The notes under the pieces are model-generated. The model ran no database searches. It was not told the origin of the DNA and worked only from the letters and a program-made list of their open reading frames with translations. From Takashimella koratensis (Eukaryota; Basidiomycota; Tremellomycetes; Trichosporonales; Tetragoniomycetaceae), in NCBI GenBank assembly GCA_003116875.1, contig BCKT01000002.1, positions 310,001 through 374,000 on the forward strand: a stretch of DNA of 64,000 bases, read 5' to 3'. Of this stretch, positions 43,773-54,945 are shown piece after piece. The first letter of the stretch is position 1; every line of letters begins with the position of its first letter. Made by a program: the position numbers and the translations under genes.

Positions 43773-44716
43773 TGTTGCAAGGTACCGCTAACGTCCGACG
43801 CCACTGTTTCCGGAAAGTGAAAAGCAACGGAACTGCGTGGTTCGAGTTTGAGTGGAGGTCCGTATCGCGTGCGTGAGTGCAAGTTGAGCTTCAGGTCGTG
43901 GAGACAGATCAGCTCGGTATGCAAAGGTATTCGCCGGCGTTGCATCCACCGGCGTGGTTTTGTCCGGAAGGCGGTGATGTCGAATGGGGTGTGGAGTAAA
44001 ACAGATAGCCAGAACTTGTCAACAAAATGGTATTCCCGTCGGCCCGTTTGGTTAAACTGTGAAGCACGGGCCGAGGATAGGTACCGACACGTGGAGCTAG
44101 GCAAGGAGCTGCGTCAATGACTCCACAAAAATGCTCGATGAGATCGAGATGGGGGGCGAGCATGCTTCCTCCGAGCTCGGTAACTCACGGGCAGGTCGTG
44201 ATTCCTCTACCTGTTTGAGAGGTCTGTGGAAGATAATTGAGCCATCGGCCAGACTCCGTGTTGGGAGCAGATCATTCTTGGCGAGATCTTGTCAGGCACA
44301 CAGACAAGCTCTGGCTCAGCTGATCCGGTTCCCCCACATGTCCCCTCATGCCTCCATAACCCGGTCCGCCGCGGTCTCGGGTCCTCTGCGGAGTCCCACT
44401 TGCCCCGTGTCAACGACAGGCCGGACTCTTCGGCACCGTAGGGTAAACTACCATCCCCGCTACGGCAACGGGTTGTCCCGTGGACACGAGTTACAGGGAC
44501 CTTGCCATAGAAAGAGGTGAAAAACAGTGCCAAGATTGAATGGAACAATCGGCCCAACTTTCTGTTAATTCGGGACCACCGGGTCTAACCCCGCAAGCCA
44601 CGAGCGACGAATTATCTTCGACCCTTTGCAACCCCGCTCATTTAAAACATCAACGGGGTGGGTCCCCTCATGAGCTCCCATTCACGACAACCATCGAAGT
44701 CCTCTACAAAGCAAAT
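43773..44716. promoter_or_regulatory. Divergent promoter, CYB2-like gene / MFS transporter
   Basis: 944 bp between divergent starts. Near the transporter end is an inverted repeat CCCCG...CGGGG (44632-44658) enclosing the TATA-like TTTAAAA at 44641. No ORF is supported. The arrangement would allow joint regulation of uptake and oxidation. Confidence 0.5.
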
Positions 44717-46927
44717 ATGGCTGGAGGAGAACAAGCCACCGCGACCTACGCGAGCATCCCGAGTGAGTCAGCGTTTGAAGCATCCCTCCTCGTTTCATTT
44801 TCGTTAGGCATTGCTAACGCGTCGGGTAGACAAGACCGCCGATAACTGGTGGAATGATTCCGGACTTCGTAAAAATGTCTTCTTCTGCTTTGGCTGCATG
44901 CTCTGCCCCTTCTACCTAGTACGTTAACAAAACTCTCCGGGTGGACCAAGATTTGGCGCTGACTTTCACAGGGCTGTACGTTGATCTTGTTGTTTTGAGA
45001 GCTCCGGCGCTTTGCTGATCCCTTTCTAGACGACCAGTCGCTGCTCACCGGTCTGCAAGCTATCCCTCAATGGAACACGTGAGTCACACCTGTGCTGACA
45101 ATATCACTTGGCACCCGACTGACAACGGAGCAGGTATTTCTCTTCCCCTTCGGGCAACTGGCTCGGCCTCATCTCGGCGACCATCTTCATTCCCGGTATC
45201 TTCATCGGTTACCCCACTTCCTGGATCTCGTCTCGTTACGGTCGCCGTCTCCCCATCTACATCGGTAGCGTCTTGATCATCGCCGGTGGCCTCTGGACTG
45301 CCTTCTCCCAGACCACTGGACAGTTCATGGGAGCGCGAGTGTTGATTGGTACCGGTGGAGCCATGACCAAGGTTGCCGCCCCTGCTCTTCTTCAAGAGTC
45401 GGCTCACCCGAGGCTTCGTGCCAAGCTCGCGGGCATGTACTTTGGCATGTACTATGTCGGCAGTCTTTTGAGTGCCCTCATGTGCAGTGAGTGATCTGTC
45501 TTCTGCATTACAACTCTCGAGCACTGCCGCTGACCAAACTTAGTCGGGGGTCTTTACATCACTGGTGAATGGGGATGGCGCATGCCCTGCATTATCCAGA
45601 TCCTCGGTCCTATCCTCGTTATCTCCATTCTTGCCATGGCTCCCGAATCGCCCCGTTTCCTCGTGAAGCAGGGCAAGTTTGACTCGGCTCATGAAATGTT
45701 GGCAAAGTACCACGCCAACGGAGATCTCAACGACCCCTTGGTTCTGTGGGAGTTGAAGGAGATCCAAGTCGCGCTGGAGAACGAGGCACTTGGTCACAAC
45801 TCTTCTTACGTGAGTCTTTCATCCTCTCGCCGAGACATCACAAGTTTGCTGACAACCGTCAAGCTCGACTTCCTGAGGACACCGGGCAACAGGAAGCGTC
45901 TTGTTGTGGCAATCACCATGGCTTTCGGTATCAACTGGGTCGGCAATGGTATTGTCTCCTAGTACGTCCACTTCAAGCATACATTTCGGAACGGAGACTG
46001 ACCCAATCTCAGCTACCTTTCTCCAGTCCTTAAAACTGTCGGCGTAACCAAACCCGTTCAGACGACTGGAATCAACGCTGGTCTCGGTAAGCATATCCAT
46101 TCAGAGTGAAAAAAACCACATGCTGACCGGGCTTAGCTGTCTGGAATTTGATCATCGCTCAGACTGCCGGTTTCAACAGCGACCGTATAGGTCGCCGTGC
46201 ATTGTTCTTCATCTCGACGATCGGCATGATCATCTCTTACGCTTTCGTTATGGGCTTCTCCGCTGGCTTTGCTACCACGGGTTCGCACAACCTTGGTATT
46301 GCCGCTATCCCCTTCCTCTTCGTGAGTGCACCTCTTATATGCTTGAAAGTCCTACTAATAGCGATATTATTTGTTTTCTAGTTCTTCTACGGCTTCTACG
46401 ACGTTGGATGGACAGTGGTGAGTACATTCGAAAGACAACGTGTAGTCCAACCGGCTGACATTCTTAGCTCAACTACAACTACGTCTCCGAGATCTTGCCT
46501 TACACTCTCCGTACCAAGGGTCTTGCCATCTACCAAACCGGCCAGAGTTTTGGCGCCGCCTTCAACCAGTTCATTAACCCGATCGCTCTCGCCGCACTTA
46601 CCTGGAAATAGTGAGTGACTGGCTTTTTCACGAGTAGCTCGTTGTCCATCGACTAACAATGATTCTAGCTACGCCGTCTACATCGCGATCGACATTGGGT
46701 ACGTCGTCCTGATCTACTTTATGTACCCGGAGACCCGTCTCCTGAGTATCGAAGAGGTCGCGATTGTCTTCGACTACGGAACCAAGGAAGGTCGTGCACG
46801 TGCTGCCGAGGCGATGGAGGAAGCCGCTCAACACACCGACGCTCGATCCGACAAGCCGTCCCAGGAGCTTTTGGAGAACACCTCCAAGCCCTCGTCGATC
46901 AAAATGGCCGAGATCAACAGAGCCTAA
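44717..46927 (+). CDS. MFS sugar-porter family transporter
   Basis: ATG 44717 (MAGGEQATATYASIP). About ten exons. Sugar-porter signatures: NWLGLISATIFIPG, SSRYGRRLPIYIG (loop 2-3), GARVLIGTGGAMTK, ESAHPRLRAKLAG, MAPESPRFLVKQGK (the PESPR motif), DRIGRRALFFIS, the NYNYVSEILPYTLRTKG stretch and YPETRLLSIEEVA near the end. Twelve helices are expected. The sequence resembles the fungal Lac12/lactose-permease-like branch rather than hexose Hxt carriers, but the substrate cannot be read. Polar cytosolic tail with several Ser. Sits between CYB2 and the dioxygenase gene. Confidence 0.9.
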
Positions 46928-47483
46928 ATAAATCGGAGTAGGTTGAGCTTCGTGCAAACCACCTGGGTTCCTGGGACATTGATTTCTGGACAACTTGGGG
47001 CTTTCATTTTTTGAAGAAATGGACCTGCGAATAGATAGGCGATATGTAGGATTGGGCTAAGCAAGGGCCATGTAGTGTTCATAGTTTGGCTGTGAGATGA
47101 GATCAACTTGAAAAAGTCCATTTCTCTTCCTGGATTGTTTCAATACACTATTATTTTTGTGATCATTGTCACTCTTTGTTGTTAGGGTCGGCTCACTTCT
47201 ATCTTTACTGCTAGTCGAACATTGGAGATCTGAATAACAAAGTATCTTTTGGAGTGGCTTTGGCCTCTTCACGTTGCGTATGGTTCGCCTAAGAGGGGGG
47301 ATCATCCCCAGCGCTTACCTCCCTTTTCTCCAAGAGGCTCTCGAGCGGTTCACCGTAGAACTTCATCGAAAACTGAGTCAAAGTATCTGTCTCAGCAGTA
47401 TTCGCAATTGACTATTCACAATGATACATGGCAAATGAAAATGAAACAACTACTCTCAGCTATCAACGACTGAGCCCAGCTCC
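46928..47483. other. Convergent intergenic region
   Basis: 556 bp, A/T-rich, 3' flanks of the transporter and dioxygenase. No feature seen. Confidence 0.4.
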
Positions 47484-48871
47484 TTAGTACGCCTCAATAC
47501 CCGCCAACTGCTTTGCCCTAGTCGACAACTCTGGCTGCTGGAGCGGCCAGGTCTTGGCCATCTCGTAGCTCGGGTGGCTCTCGTCATCTGGCAGACGTGG
47601 TTGGACTCGGATGATTGACGGGTCGTGGGCTGTGTTGTGACGAGTAGCGAAGGCTTCGGCGCGGTATTGTTTTGCCTCTTCGGTGATTTGACTGGCGGGC
47701 TTGTAGCAGACGTCTAAGAAAGAGTCAGCAAATGTTCACAAGAAGGCAGGGGGTCGTAAGACTTACAAGCGGCAAAACGAGGGTTGGTCGAAGTGGGGGG
47801 AGTACCGTAGTGAACAGTTCGCTATATCAAGTCAGCACGAGTCAAGTTGCACCAAGTCGTTGACGTCAAACACTCACGCTGTCCCAAAGGAGGAGGTCAC
47901 CAGGGCCTGCGCAGACCTTCACCCACTTGCAACCCTTCTCGATCAACCACTGGTTCATCTCATCGTCGGTAAACTGCATCTCCCACTTGTTCCAACCCTC
48001 TGCTGGTTTCTTGTGGTCAAAGTGTTCCCAGAGCTCGGTGTAGAGCTCGTTGGACCCCTGGAGGACCATGAGACCTCCGTCCTCAGGACCGTTGGGGAGG
48101 AGGTTGACGATACCCTGCACACACTGGAGGTTGTTGCGCAGGGGAGACTGGTCGACGTGTGGCCAGGGGGTGAAGACGGCGTCGGTTGTAGGGCGGCCAG
48201 GCTCGGGAACAGAGAGATTCATCCCGTCTGAAAAGGGTTAGCAAGGTGTGCATGAGAAACAGAGAGCAGAGACCTACCATACGAGACGAGGAGCTCGTTC
48301 GTTCCCCAAATCTGCTCAAACTTCTCCACAACTCCGGGCTCGGACCTGGTGCAATGTCAATCAATGGTCTTCTCTCATGTATTGCAATAAATCTGCCTCT
48401 TACTCACTTCAAGTCCCAGACGAACTGCTCGTGCGCAATGCCAAATCTGCCCGCTGTCAGCTGCCACTCCGAATACGCGCGGGAGTCTTTGGCAAGTGCT
48501 CCCACACCTCTACTCACCGATTGAACAGCCCGCCTCGCTTGCACCACGGCAGCTTGTCCGACTTGTGAGTGCTCTCGTCGTTGCGGTCAAAACCAAGTCC
48601 GAAGCTCTCTAGCCAGGTGTAGGCCTCATCGACGTAGTGCTTTGCCTTGTCCTCGGACAACGCGCCCTTCACCACCGTCCAGCCGACGGTGCGCAGCTCG
48701 TGCATCCATGCGGGGACCTAAAGAACCACATCATCAGTCCTCCTGCCCGTTATTCAAGCTGAGAGCAGCTTTGAAAGCAAAGGATAATGGACGTACTTCT
48801 TTGGTCTCCCCGCCCACCAGCCGAAGTCGGGGCTGGGATTCAGTTTGAGTGGCAATTTGGGTTTGCGACAT
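47484..48871 (-). CDS. Phytanoyl-CoA dioxygenase family protein (Fe(II)/2-oxoglutarate)
   Basis: ATG 48871 (MSQTQIATQTESQPRL). About six exons. Motifs: TVGWTVVKGALSEDKAKHYV at the N-terminus, HEQFVWDLK, WGTNELLVSYDGMN, the metal-binding HVDQSP (His, Asp), QGIVNLLPNGPEDGGLMVL, GPGDLLLWDSRTVHYG (distal His) and CYKPASQITEE. The fold belongs to the PhyH superfamily; members hydroxylate diverse small molecules, so phytanoyl-CoA itself need not be the substrate. No peroxisomal targeting signal seen (ends GIEAY). Close to the transporter and dehydrogenase genes, suggesting a catabolic or secondary-metabolite role. Confidence 0.86.
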
Positions 48872-49636
48872 GATTTGAGTGTGTATTTCAAAAATAATAT
48901 GCTGGTTGTAGAACACGACAAGGATCCCCACGGCGGTGTGGTCTGTTTTATGCATCGGTACGGATCGTCATCTCTGCTTCAGCGGTAAAACCCAACCAGG
49001 AAGTAAACGCCTAGGCCCTGGTTCAGCACCAACAATGCTGGCCGTCAGCCATGCGGTGGACGTAGGATGGACCGATTATCCAGAAATTTGGCAGTTGAAC
49101 CGAAATACCCTTTACGGAGACATGTGGACAACCAAAAGGCCGAAAATTGAGCCGCCGGACAGAGGGAGTTTGAATTTCCGGTCACGGCTTTCGACCTCCT
49201 GCGCCCAACAAAGGCAAGATGCATCGCTTCGCGAGGAAGAACGCATTCCAGACTCGCCTGATGGGTACGCCCTGGAGCCGTGTCCTTAGGGAGACGGCAA
49301 TGTGTGGTTCACCGTTGCGACGAACCGGTCGGACCGGGCCGCATTGTGGGAGGACCGCGCCGGAGTGATCCTGGTCAGACTCCAGACGTTGGGCGACCGC
49401 AAAAAACTCGCCCCACGACGCCGGACGAACACGTGTGCGTGGGGTCGGCAGGGGAAGCTGCATATACTGGACCACAGAAGCGAAGAAACTGGTTTTCGGT
49501 AGATCGGTAGCCCGGCTTGACAAGGTAGAAATTGTCCATACCTGGACCCATCCCTTCAACAGCATATCCACCCGCACCCGAACCACCACGCAGACATAGT
49601 AGTATCCATTATCCCACTCTAATTTGGTCGGCATGA
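48872..49636. other. Intergenic upstream of the PhyH-like gene
   Basis: 765 bp between the dioxygenase start and the 3' end of the histone deacetylase gene. Contains a perfect 13-bp palindrome (49325-49337), listed separately. Confidence 0.45.
49325..49337. promoter_or_regulatory. CGG-N5-CCG palindrome, candidate Zn2Cys6 activator site
   Basis: CCGGTCGGACCGG, an inverted CGG pair with 5-bp spacing, 450 bp upstream of the PhyH-like start. The spacing type is typical for fungal Zn(II)2Cys6 regulators. Confidence 0.35.
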
Positions 49637-51458
49637 TCACTTGGTCTGCATAATGCGATTGATCCGATATGAAATAGTCCGGAAAGTCTCGTCGATGAGT
49701 GACAACGTTTCATCAGTGTTCTCGTCCGCCACGTTACCTTCACAAACGCGAATCAGCCCGCGGTAGAACAGATCAGAAGTGAGGTTTGCGGATGGGATAA
49801 GAGTGGGAAGGCAAGAAACTCACTTTCTGTGACTTCGAGGGTGAATGAGGGTTTGTATTCTGCGAAATGGGTGTGGTCGGGAACATCCGTAGTCGATGGA
49901 AGGTCTTGCCCAGTCTGCCCATCATGCAAGCATCAGCACTGCACAAGGACTGCAATTTCTCAACGGTACTTACCAACACCGCCGTTGCCACCGCCCATGC
50001 TCTTGCTGTATTCGCATGATCATAACCCCCTCCACCTAATACACACATAGGCAGTCCCCAGCTCTTCGCTCTCTCAAGACACCACCTGACCCCGCCTTTG
50101 CCTTCCACGCTCCACGCGCCGTACTGACCAACGGGATCGTTCGGGAGTCCATCCGCGCCGAGCTGGATGACCACGTAGTCTGGCTGAAAAGCTTCGCGCA
50201 CGCGCTCGACGGCAGATTTCCATACACGGGCGTACGTGCTAGGACGTGGGTACGCGGCGAGGGGTACGGAGAGGGTGAAAGGGCTGGGAGTGGAAGGGGA
50301 AGGGAGACCGGAGAGCGGGGTTGTAGGTGGGAAGAAGATGGGCGAGGAATGGTGGATTGATAGAGTGAGAACCTGGGGAGGTCGAGGGGGTGCATTTGCT
50401 CGACGTTTGCCTGTAGCTCCATTCTCAGAGTATCCGTTTGCTTTATCCGCCCCGTCAGGGGATTGATCATCCGCGTGCACTTGGCTATAGTCGCGTGGGG
50501 AGAGAAACGCCTGCGCGACCCCATCTCCATAATGTAAGTCGAGATCGAGGTACATCACCCTCGCTCTGCCCCCTGCTCGGCCCTTCCCGTCCCTTACAAG
50601 CGCCATGATCCCCAACACCGCGTCGGCAACATAACAGAACCCACTGGCTCGGTTTCGAAGAGCATGGTGGCGCCCACCGTCCCAGTTGATCGCGACGTCC
50701 GAGGATCCCGAGGTCAGGCGGCGGCATGCAGTCAGGGTAGAGGAGGCGACGAGGGTGCTGTATTCGGCAAGAGCCGGGAATCGGGGACAGTCCTAGGTGA
50801 TAGCGTCAGTGAGCGCGAGTCATGTGCAATCAGAATCGCCAAGTCGCCAACAAGCGCGGTGTGGAGAGTCATGAGGGGCGGAGGACCAGTCAGCACTTAC
50901 ATGCTCGAGACCGTGCTCGGTCGTCTTGATCCGCTTCCTCGGCCGGGAGCCACTGGACGATACCGAGTCTCCATCAGATAGAAGATCCGCATTTTCGTCT
51001 TCCTCAGGCTCATTGTACTCGCTGAGGAGGTAGTCTGTAGCCCAAAGGCAGAGGTGTGAGCTACGACCGCTTGCAAATGGAGCTGGTAGCTTACCAACGT
51101 ATTTCGGATCATGGTACTTCTTGAGGCTCGGGGCATCGCCTAAGACGGGATCCGGAGCGACGACCTCTATCCGCGCTCGACCCCCCTGTGATGCCAATTC
51201 CTCCACCTCTTCTTTCTTCCCTGGTGCAGCTTTCCCATTCTGATCGTGGTCTTTCCCCTCCTCACTCTCCTCGCTCTCATCTTCATTACCCGACCCTTCC
51301 GCGTCAACACGCTTCGAACCATCCATCGAGTTCGCAGAGTCGAGAAGACCCAAGCTCCAGATGAGATCATGGACCATAGACGACCGCCCGAGGTTGGCGG
51401 GAAGCTGGTCGCATGCCGCTTGGAGGTATTTGGACCACACGTATGCAGCGCGGGTCAT
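49637..51458 (-). CDS. Class I histone deacetylase (Hos1/HDAC8-like)
   Basis: ATG 51458 (MTRAAYVWSKYLQAACDQLP). Conserved: RSSMVHDLIWSLGLL, KKYHDPKYV, AINWDGGRHHALRNRASGFC (tandem His), VMYLDLDLHYGDGVAQAF (zinc ligands Asp and His; the second His of the usual HHGDG is Tyr), LTLSIHHSSPIFFP, YVVIQLGADGLPNDPVG (zinc Asp) and CVLGGGGYDHANTARAWA. An acidic Glu/Asp/Lys insert of about 50 residues follows the first helices, and another inserted loop (about 35 residues) lies after the HYGDG motif. About five introns. Removes acetyl groups from histone or other lysines. Hos1/HDAC8 assignment is by overall resemblance. Confidence 0.88.
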
Positions 51459-51767
51459 GGTTGATGGTGGTGGTGGGTGTAGCGGTGAAATGTGGACAAA
51501 CAAAGTGGAGGTTGCCGACTGGGGTTCAAATCAAATCCTTGGACCCATCTTCAAAATACCCCCGCCTGGGTGCTGATTTGACAGGCTCATTCTTGTCAAA
51601 GGTATCTATTTACATCGACCAACACGTCGACACGTTTTATCTGTTCTACTGTATGGGATCATGACATGTTACTGATGTACATATGTATATCGCAAAATGA
51701 GTGGTTCAATTTGTCTTTGTCAAATATTCACTACACGCGGTCTCAAAGATTTCAGCATTATAGATAT
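51459..51767. other. Intergenic, HDAC promoter
   Basis: 309 bp; upstream of the deacetylase and downstream of OMA1. Nothing recognised. Confidence 0.4.
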
Positions 51768-54153
51768 CTAAGCCGCGACCGTCTGCTGCTGTTTCTCCTG
51801 CTTGGCCCTCTCCTGTGCAGCTACCGTCTCCCACCTCTGCAATTCCTTCTTCATCGCCTCCACGCGCGCGTTAGGCGGCGGGTGCGTCGCCCATGACCAC
51901 AGCTTGAACAGGGACCACCAGTTTTCCCCGTGTTTCTCCTCCTCATACTCGGTAAGGGTCGAGATGGACTCGGCGAAGAAATCGACTGCTGCACGGGGGT
52001 CGAATCCGGCCATTGCGAGGATTCTGATGGAAGAAGAGTTAGTGTTGTGAAGAGATGTAACGAAGGGACTTACCGTAAAGCAGAGATATCAGCTTCGTAC
52101 TCGTGCTTGTATTGGAATCCAATCTGGCCGTATCGCTGAGCCAGATCCTCGGCACCCGCTCTTCCAACATTTGCCAATGCGTCGTTGACCGTTGGTCCGA
52201 AGAACACCCTGGAGGTCAAAGGAAATTAGTGCTGATTCGATCAAGATCAAAGCAGCAGCAATGACAACTTACGTGACGGGCCAGATGAAGGCTCGGATAA
52301 GGTCCATGGAAAGCCCAAGTAGACTGGGCCAAAGGACCTGCTGCTGTGATAACGCCTCGAGGTTGTGGCTCAAGAGCAGATGACCCATCTCGTGTGCGAT
52401 GATGGACGCGAGGTGGAGCGTTTGCTTCTCGCTGGGAACCGGGATGCACGGAGCGGGTGGAGGTGGAGTAGAGCTGAATAGCCCGCCGAAAAGCCCATTC
52501 AACCAGCCACGAGGTGGTGAAGGGGGTGGCGCTTCTGGCGGTTCAGATACTTCCACGCCATGGTTACTGAGAATGTCGTCAAGCAAGCCCGTGAAGATGA
52601 CGATCCCGGACGCGCCTTTTCCTCCGAACCCATAGGCGAACGCGTTCTTGTCCTTCGATTCCATGAGCATTAAACTGAATGTCGGACCGAGTTCGAGATG
52701 CTCTTGACCCGTCAACGGTTCGCCACCGGGCAAAGCGCCGTGTAGCCGCGCAGACACTCGGGGATGGGGCAACAGCGGATGATCGGGGCGAGGAGGCATA
52801 ACGATGGGTGTAGGGAGGAACTGCGACGTCGTCAAAGCTTGCAGCATCTCCGGGTCAATATCCTCAAACTCTCCGCTGACGTCGCGCATGACGCCTGTCT
52901 CGAGGCCGCGAAGAACGCCTTGCGTCCATTTCCATCGCCAGTCGTCGAGAGGAACAATGGGTGGTGCAGGCTGGTCGGCGCGGGTGAGAAGGTTGATGAC
53001 GCTTTTGTACCAGTTGGCGCCCTCGAGGCTAGTCGATATTTGGTCCTCTTCCTCAGGCGTGAGGAGGATCAGCCGCCACCGTCCCGTGAGCGGGACACGC
53101 TCAAGACCGGTCAACCATACGCCCAAGAGGAGTAGAACAGGGATACCGATGACGGCAACGACGAGCACTCGTGTGAACCACATCCGGTCCTTGTACATCC
53201 TCAAGTTGACCCAGTACCGCCGCAGTGCATCGACCTCGCCACGGTCCTCCGGCGAGAGCTCGTTGTAGTATCGAACCGAGACGGGCGGGAGAGGCGGGAG
53301 GAAGTAGCGTGAAACTTTGATGTTTCTCGCCCGTAGCCGCTTCCACGAATTCAGTTGCTTTTCGTCGGATTTGTCGTACGTCCCCTCCTTGGACAGTGGT
53401 CCCTTCGCCTTGACGTGTTCAGGCAAAGGCACCATGTACGCGATACGGCCGTCTGGACCGATGACGCTGTCGTCCTCCAGTGTCGGCGCCTCGACGAGCG
53501 ACTTGGCTTCTTCCCAGGTAGGCGATCTGCCCTTTTCCCCTTCACACCACATCTTCCAAAACTCCATCGCCTCGGGACCAGCAGTCGGGATCCGCGCGCT
53601 ATCTGTGAGCCATTGCGTTGCGTGACTCATTCGAAGCGTGGCTATGGTCGTCAGGGGCAGGAAGGAGATGAGCACGCGAGAGACGGCAGTCGTCGCCGCT
53701 AGTAAGGATGTCCCCTGGGAGGGAGATTTGGTTAGCGATGTGTGTAGCAATAGGTAGAGTGTGACATACTTTCACGATGAGGGCTAGACCGGGTAGCAAT
53801 GGTAGGGCGCCACGCGGTGACGTGGCATGAAACTGCCGTCGCTGTATGTGACCTGTCCCGACGAATGGATGCCGTGAGGATGAAGGTGCTTGCGAGCTTG
53901 ATGCGATCAACGCTAGCCGTGTCTCGCTTGCCCAGCTGGCATCTTCCCTGGCTTTTCCCTTGCCAGAATACGTAGCCAGTGGTTGAAGGTGAGCCAAATG
54001 GAAGGCTGACGAGGCGGTGCTCAGCTGTCGACCCGCCGGCCAGGACGACACGAGAGGGTTGAGTTCATGGTACACGTAAGGGTACGTGTGGGAGGTGGAT
54101 GTGGTCGGCCGTGGTCGATAACGGACAAACTTGCGTGCCGAGCGACTGATCAT
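51768..54153 (-). CDS. OMA1: Mitochondrial metallopeptidase Oma1 (peptidase M48)
   Basis: ATG 54153. Mitochondrial presequence MISRSARKFVRYRPR followed by a long Ser-rich leader. A hydrophobic segment (LVVAVIGIPVLLLLGVWLTG) lies mid-protein, then LTGRWRLILL, NAFAYGFGGKGASGIVIFTG, LHLASIIAHEMGHLLLSHN with the HExxH zinc site, and the third ligand in YEADISALRI. It ends WATHPPPNARVEAM and a Gln/Lys tail. Stress-activated inner-membrane quality-control protease (family knowledge). The proline-rich insert just before HEMGH is unusual in length. Four short introns. Longer N-terminus than yeast Oma1. Confidence 0.9.
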
Positions 54154-54258
54154 GTCGTCATGCGGGGCTGGGTATGGGTGTGGGGGGATATGGTAGGGAC
54201 AAGAGGAGACGAGGATAAGAGAAGAACAGTGGGATGGTCACCGAGAGTGAACACCGAG

Positions 54259-54266
54259 ACACACAT

Positions 54267-54298
<32 letters not shown>

Positions 54299-54320
54299 AC
54301 ACACACACACACACACACAC
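54259..54320. repeat. (CA)n microsatellite, interrupted
   Basis: CA units from 54259 to 54320 with single interruptions (CATA, CAAA, CTCA). Confidence 0.95.
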
Positions 54321-54810
54321 TGCCTGAAGCGAGCATCAGCGTCGTGCCGAGTCACCATCACGGCCCCGGGCCCTGATATAAAAACTTACGTAAGGCGGGG
54401 ATCAGTTCGGATATTCGGCGGAGATCGAGGGCAAGCCCGCAGCCCAGGCACCCACACGCCAACATGGCGACCACCAGGCGCGCGCACCTTGAATCGACCC
54501 GATCCAATTCAGTCAGGTCCGACCTCTGACCTCTGACCTCTGTGCAATCGTATCGGCTACTCGAGAGGCGCAGAGGAACAGCTAGCGACACCGACAGCAG
54601 CAGACATCGCTCCGGCATATCAGATAACCACCGACAACGACCACAGCTCGGCGCCTGGAGCCCAGGTCGCCAAATACGGTTGTCGACGGGCCAAATCGCG
54701 TCAACTTGAATTTGCTTGTTGACGCCCTCGTCTCGCTTGTTGGTTGTCACCTTGGCCGCATCGCTTTTTGTTCCCTCTTTCGTCATCTCACACTCGAAAC
54801 GTTTCACATC

Positions 54811-54831
54811 ATGCCTACCTCATGCTCGTAA
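54811..54831 (+). promoter_or_regulatory. Upstream ORF of six codons before KAR9
   Basis: ATG CCT ACC TCA TGC TCG TAA, 115 bp before the KAR9 start and upstream of the likely 5' UTR intron; it may lower translation of the main ORF. Confidence 0.4.
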
Positions 54832-54945
54832 GCTCGTGAAACAGTGAGTTGACTCTATTCGATCCGGGACCTCGGCGTGAAAGCATACCGTCACTACATA
54901 CTCTTGGCCACTGACACTCTTCGTCTACTACAGTAGCAAAGCATC

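Larger units (their letters stand above)
54154..54945. promoter_or_regulatory. Divergent promoter, OMA1 / KAR9
   Basis: 792 bp. Holds an imperfect CA microsatellite, three tandem GACCTCT units (54521-54541) and, before KAR9, a short upstream ORF and a likely 5' UTR intron (donor GTGAGT about 54844, acceptor CTACAG about 54934). Confidence 0.55.

Noticed and set aside
44131..44520. 129-codon ORF in the CYB2/MFS promoter
   Set aside because: No homology-like features and arginine/serine-rich composition typical of random GC-rich frames.
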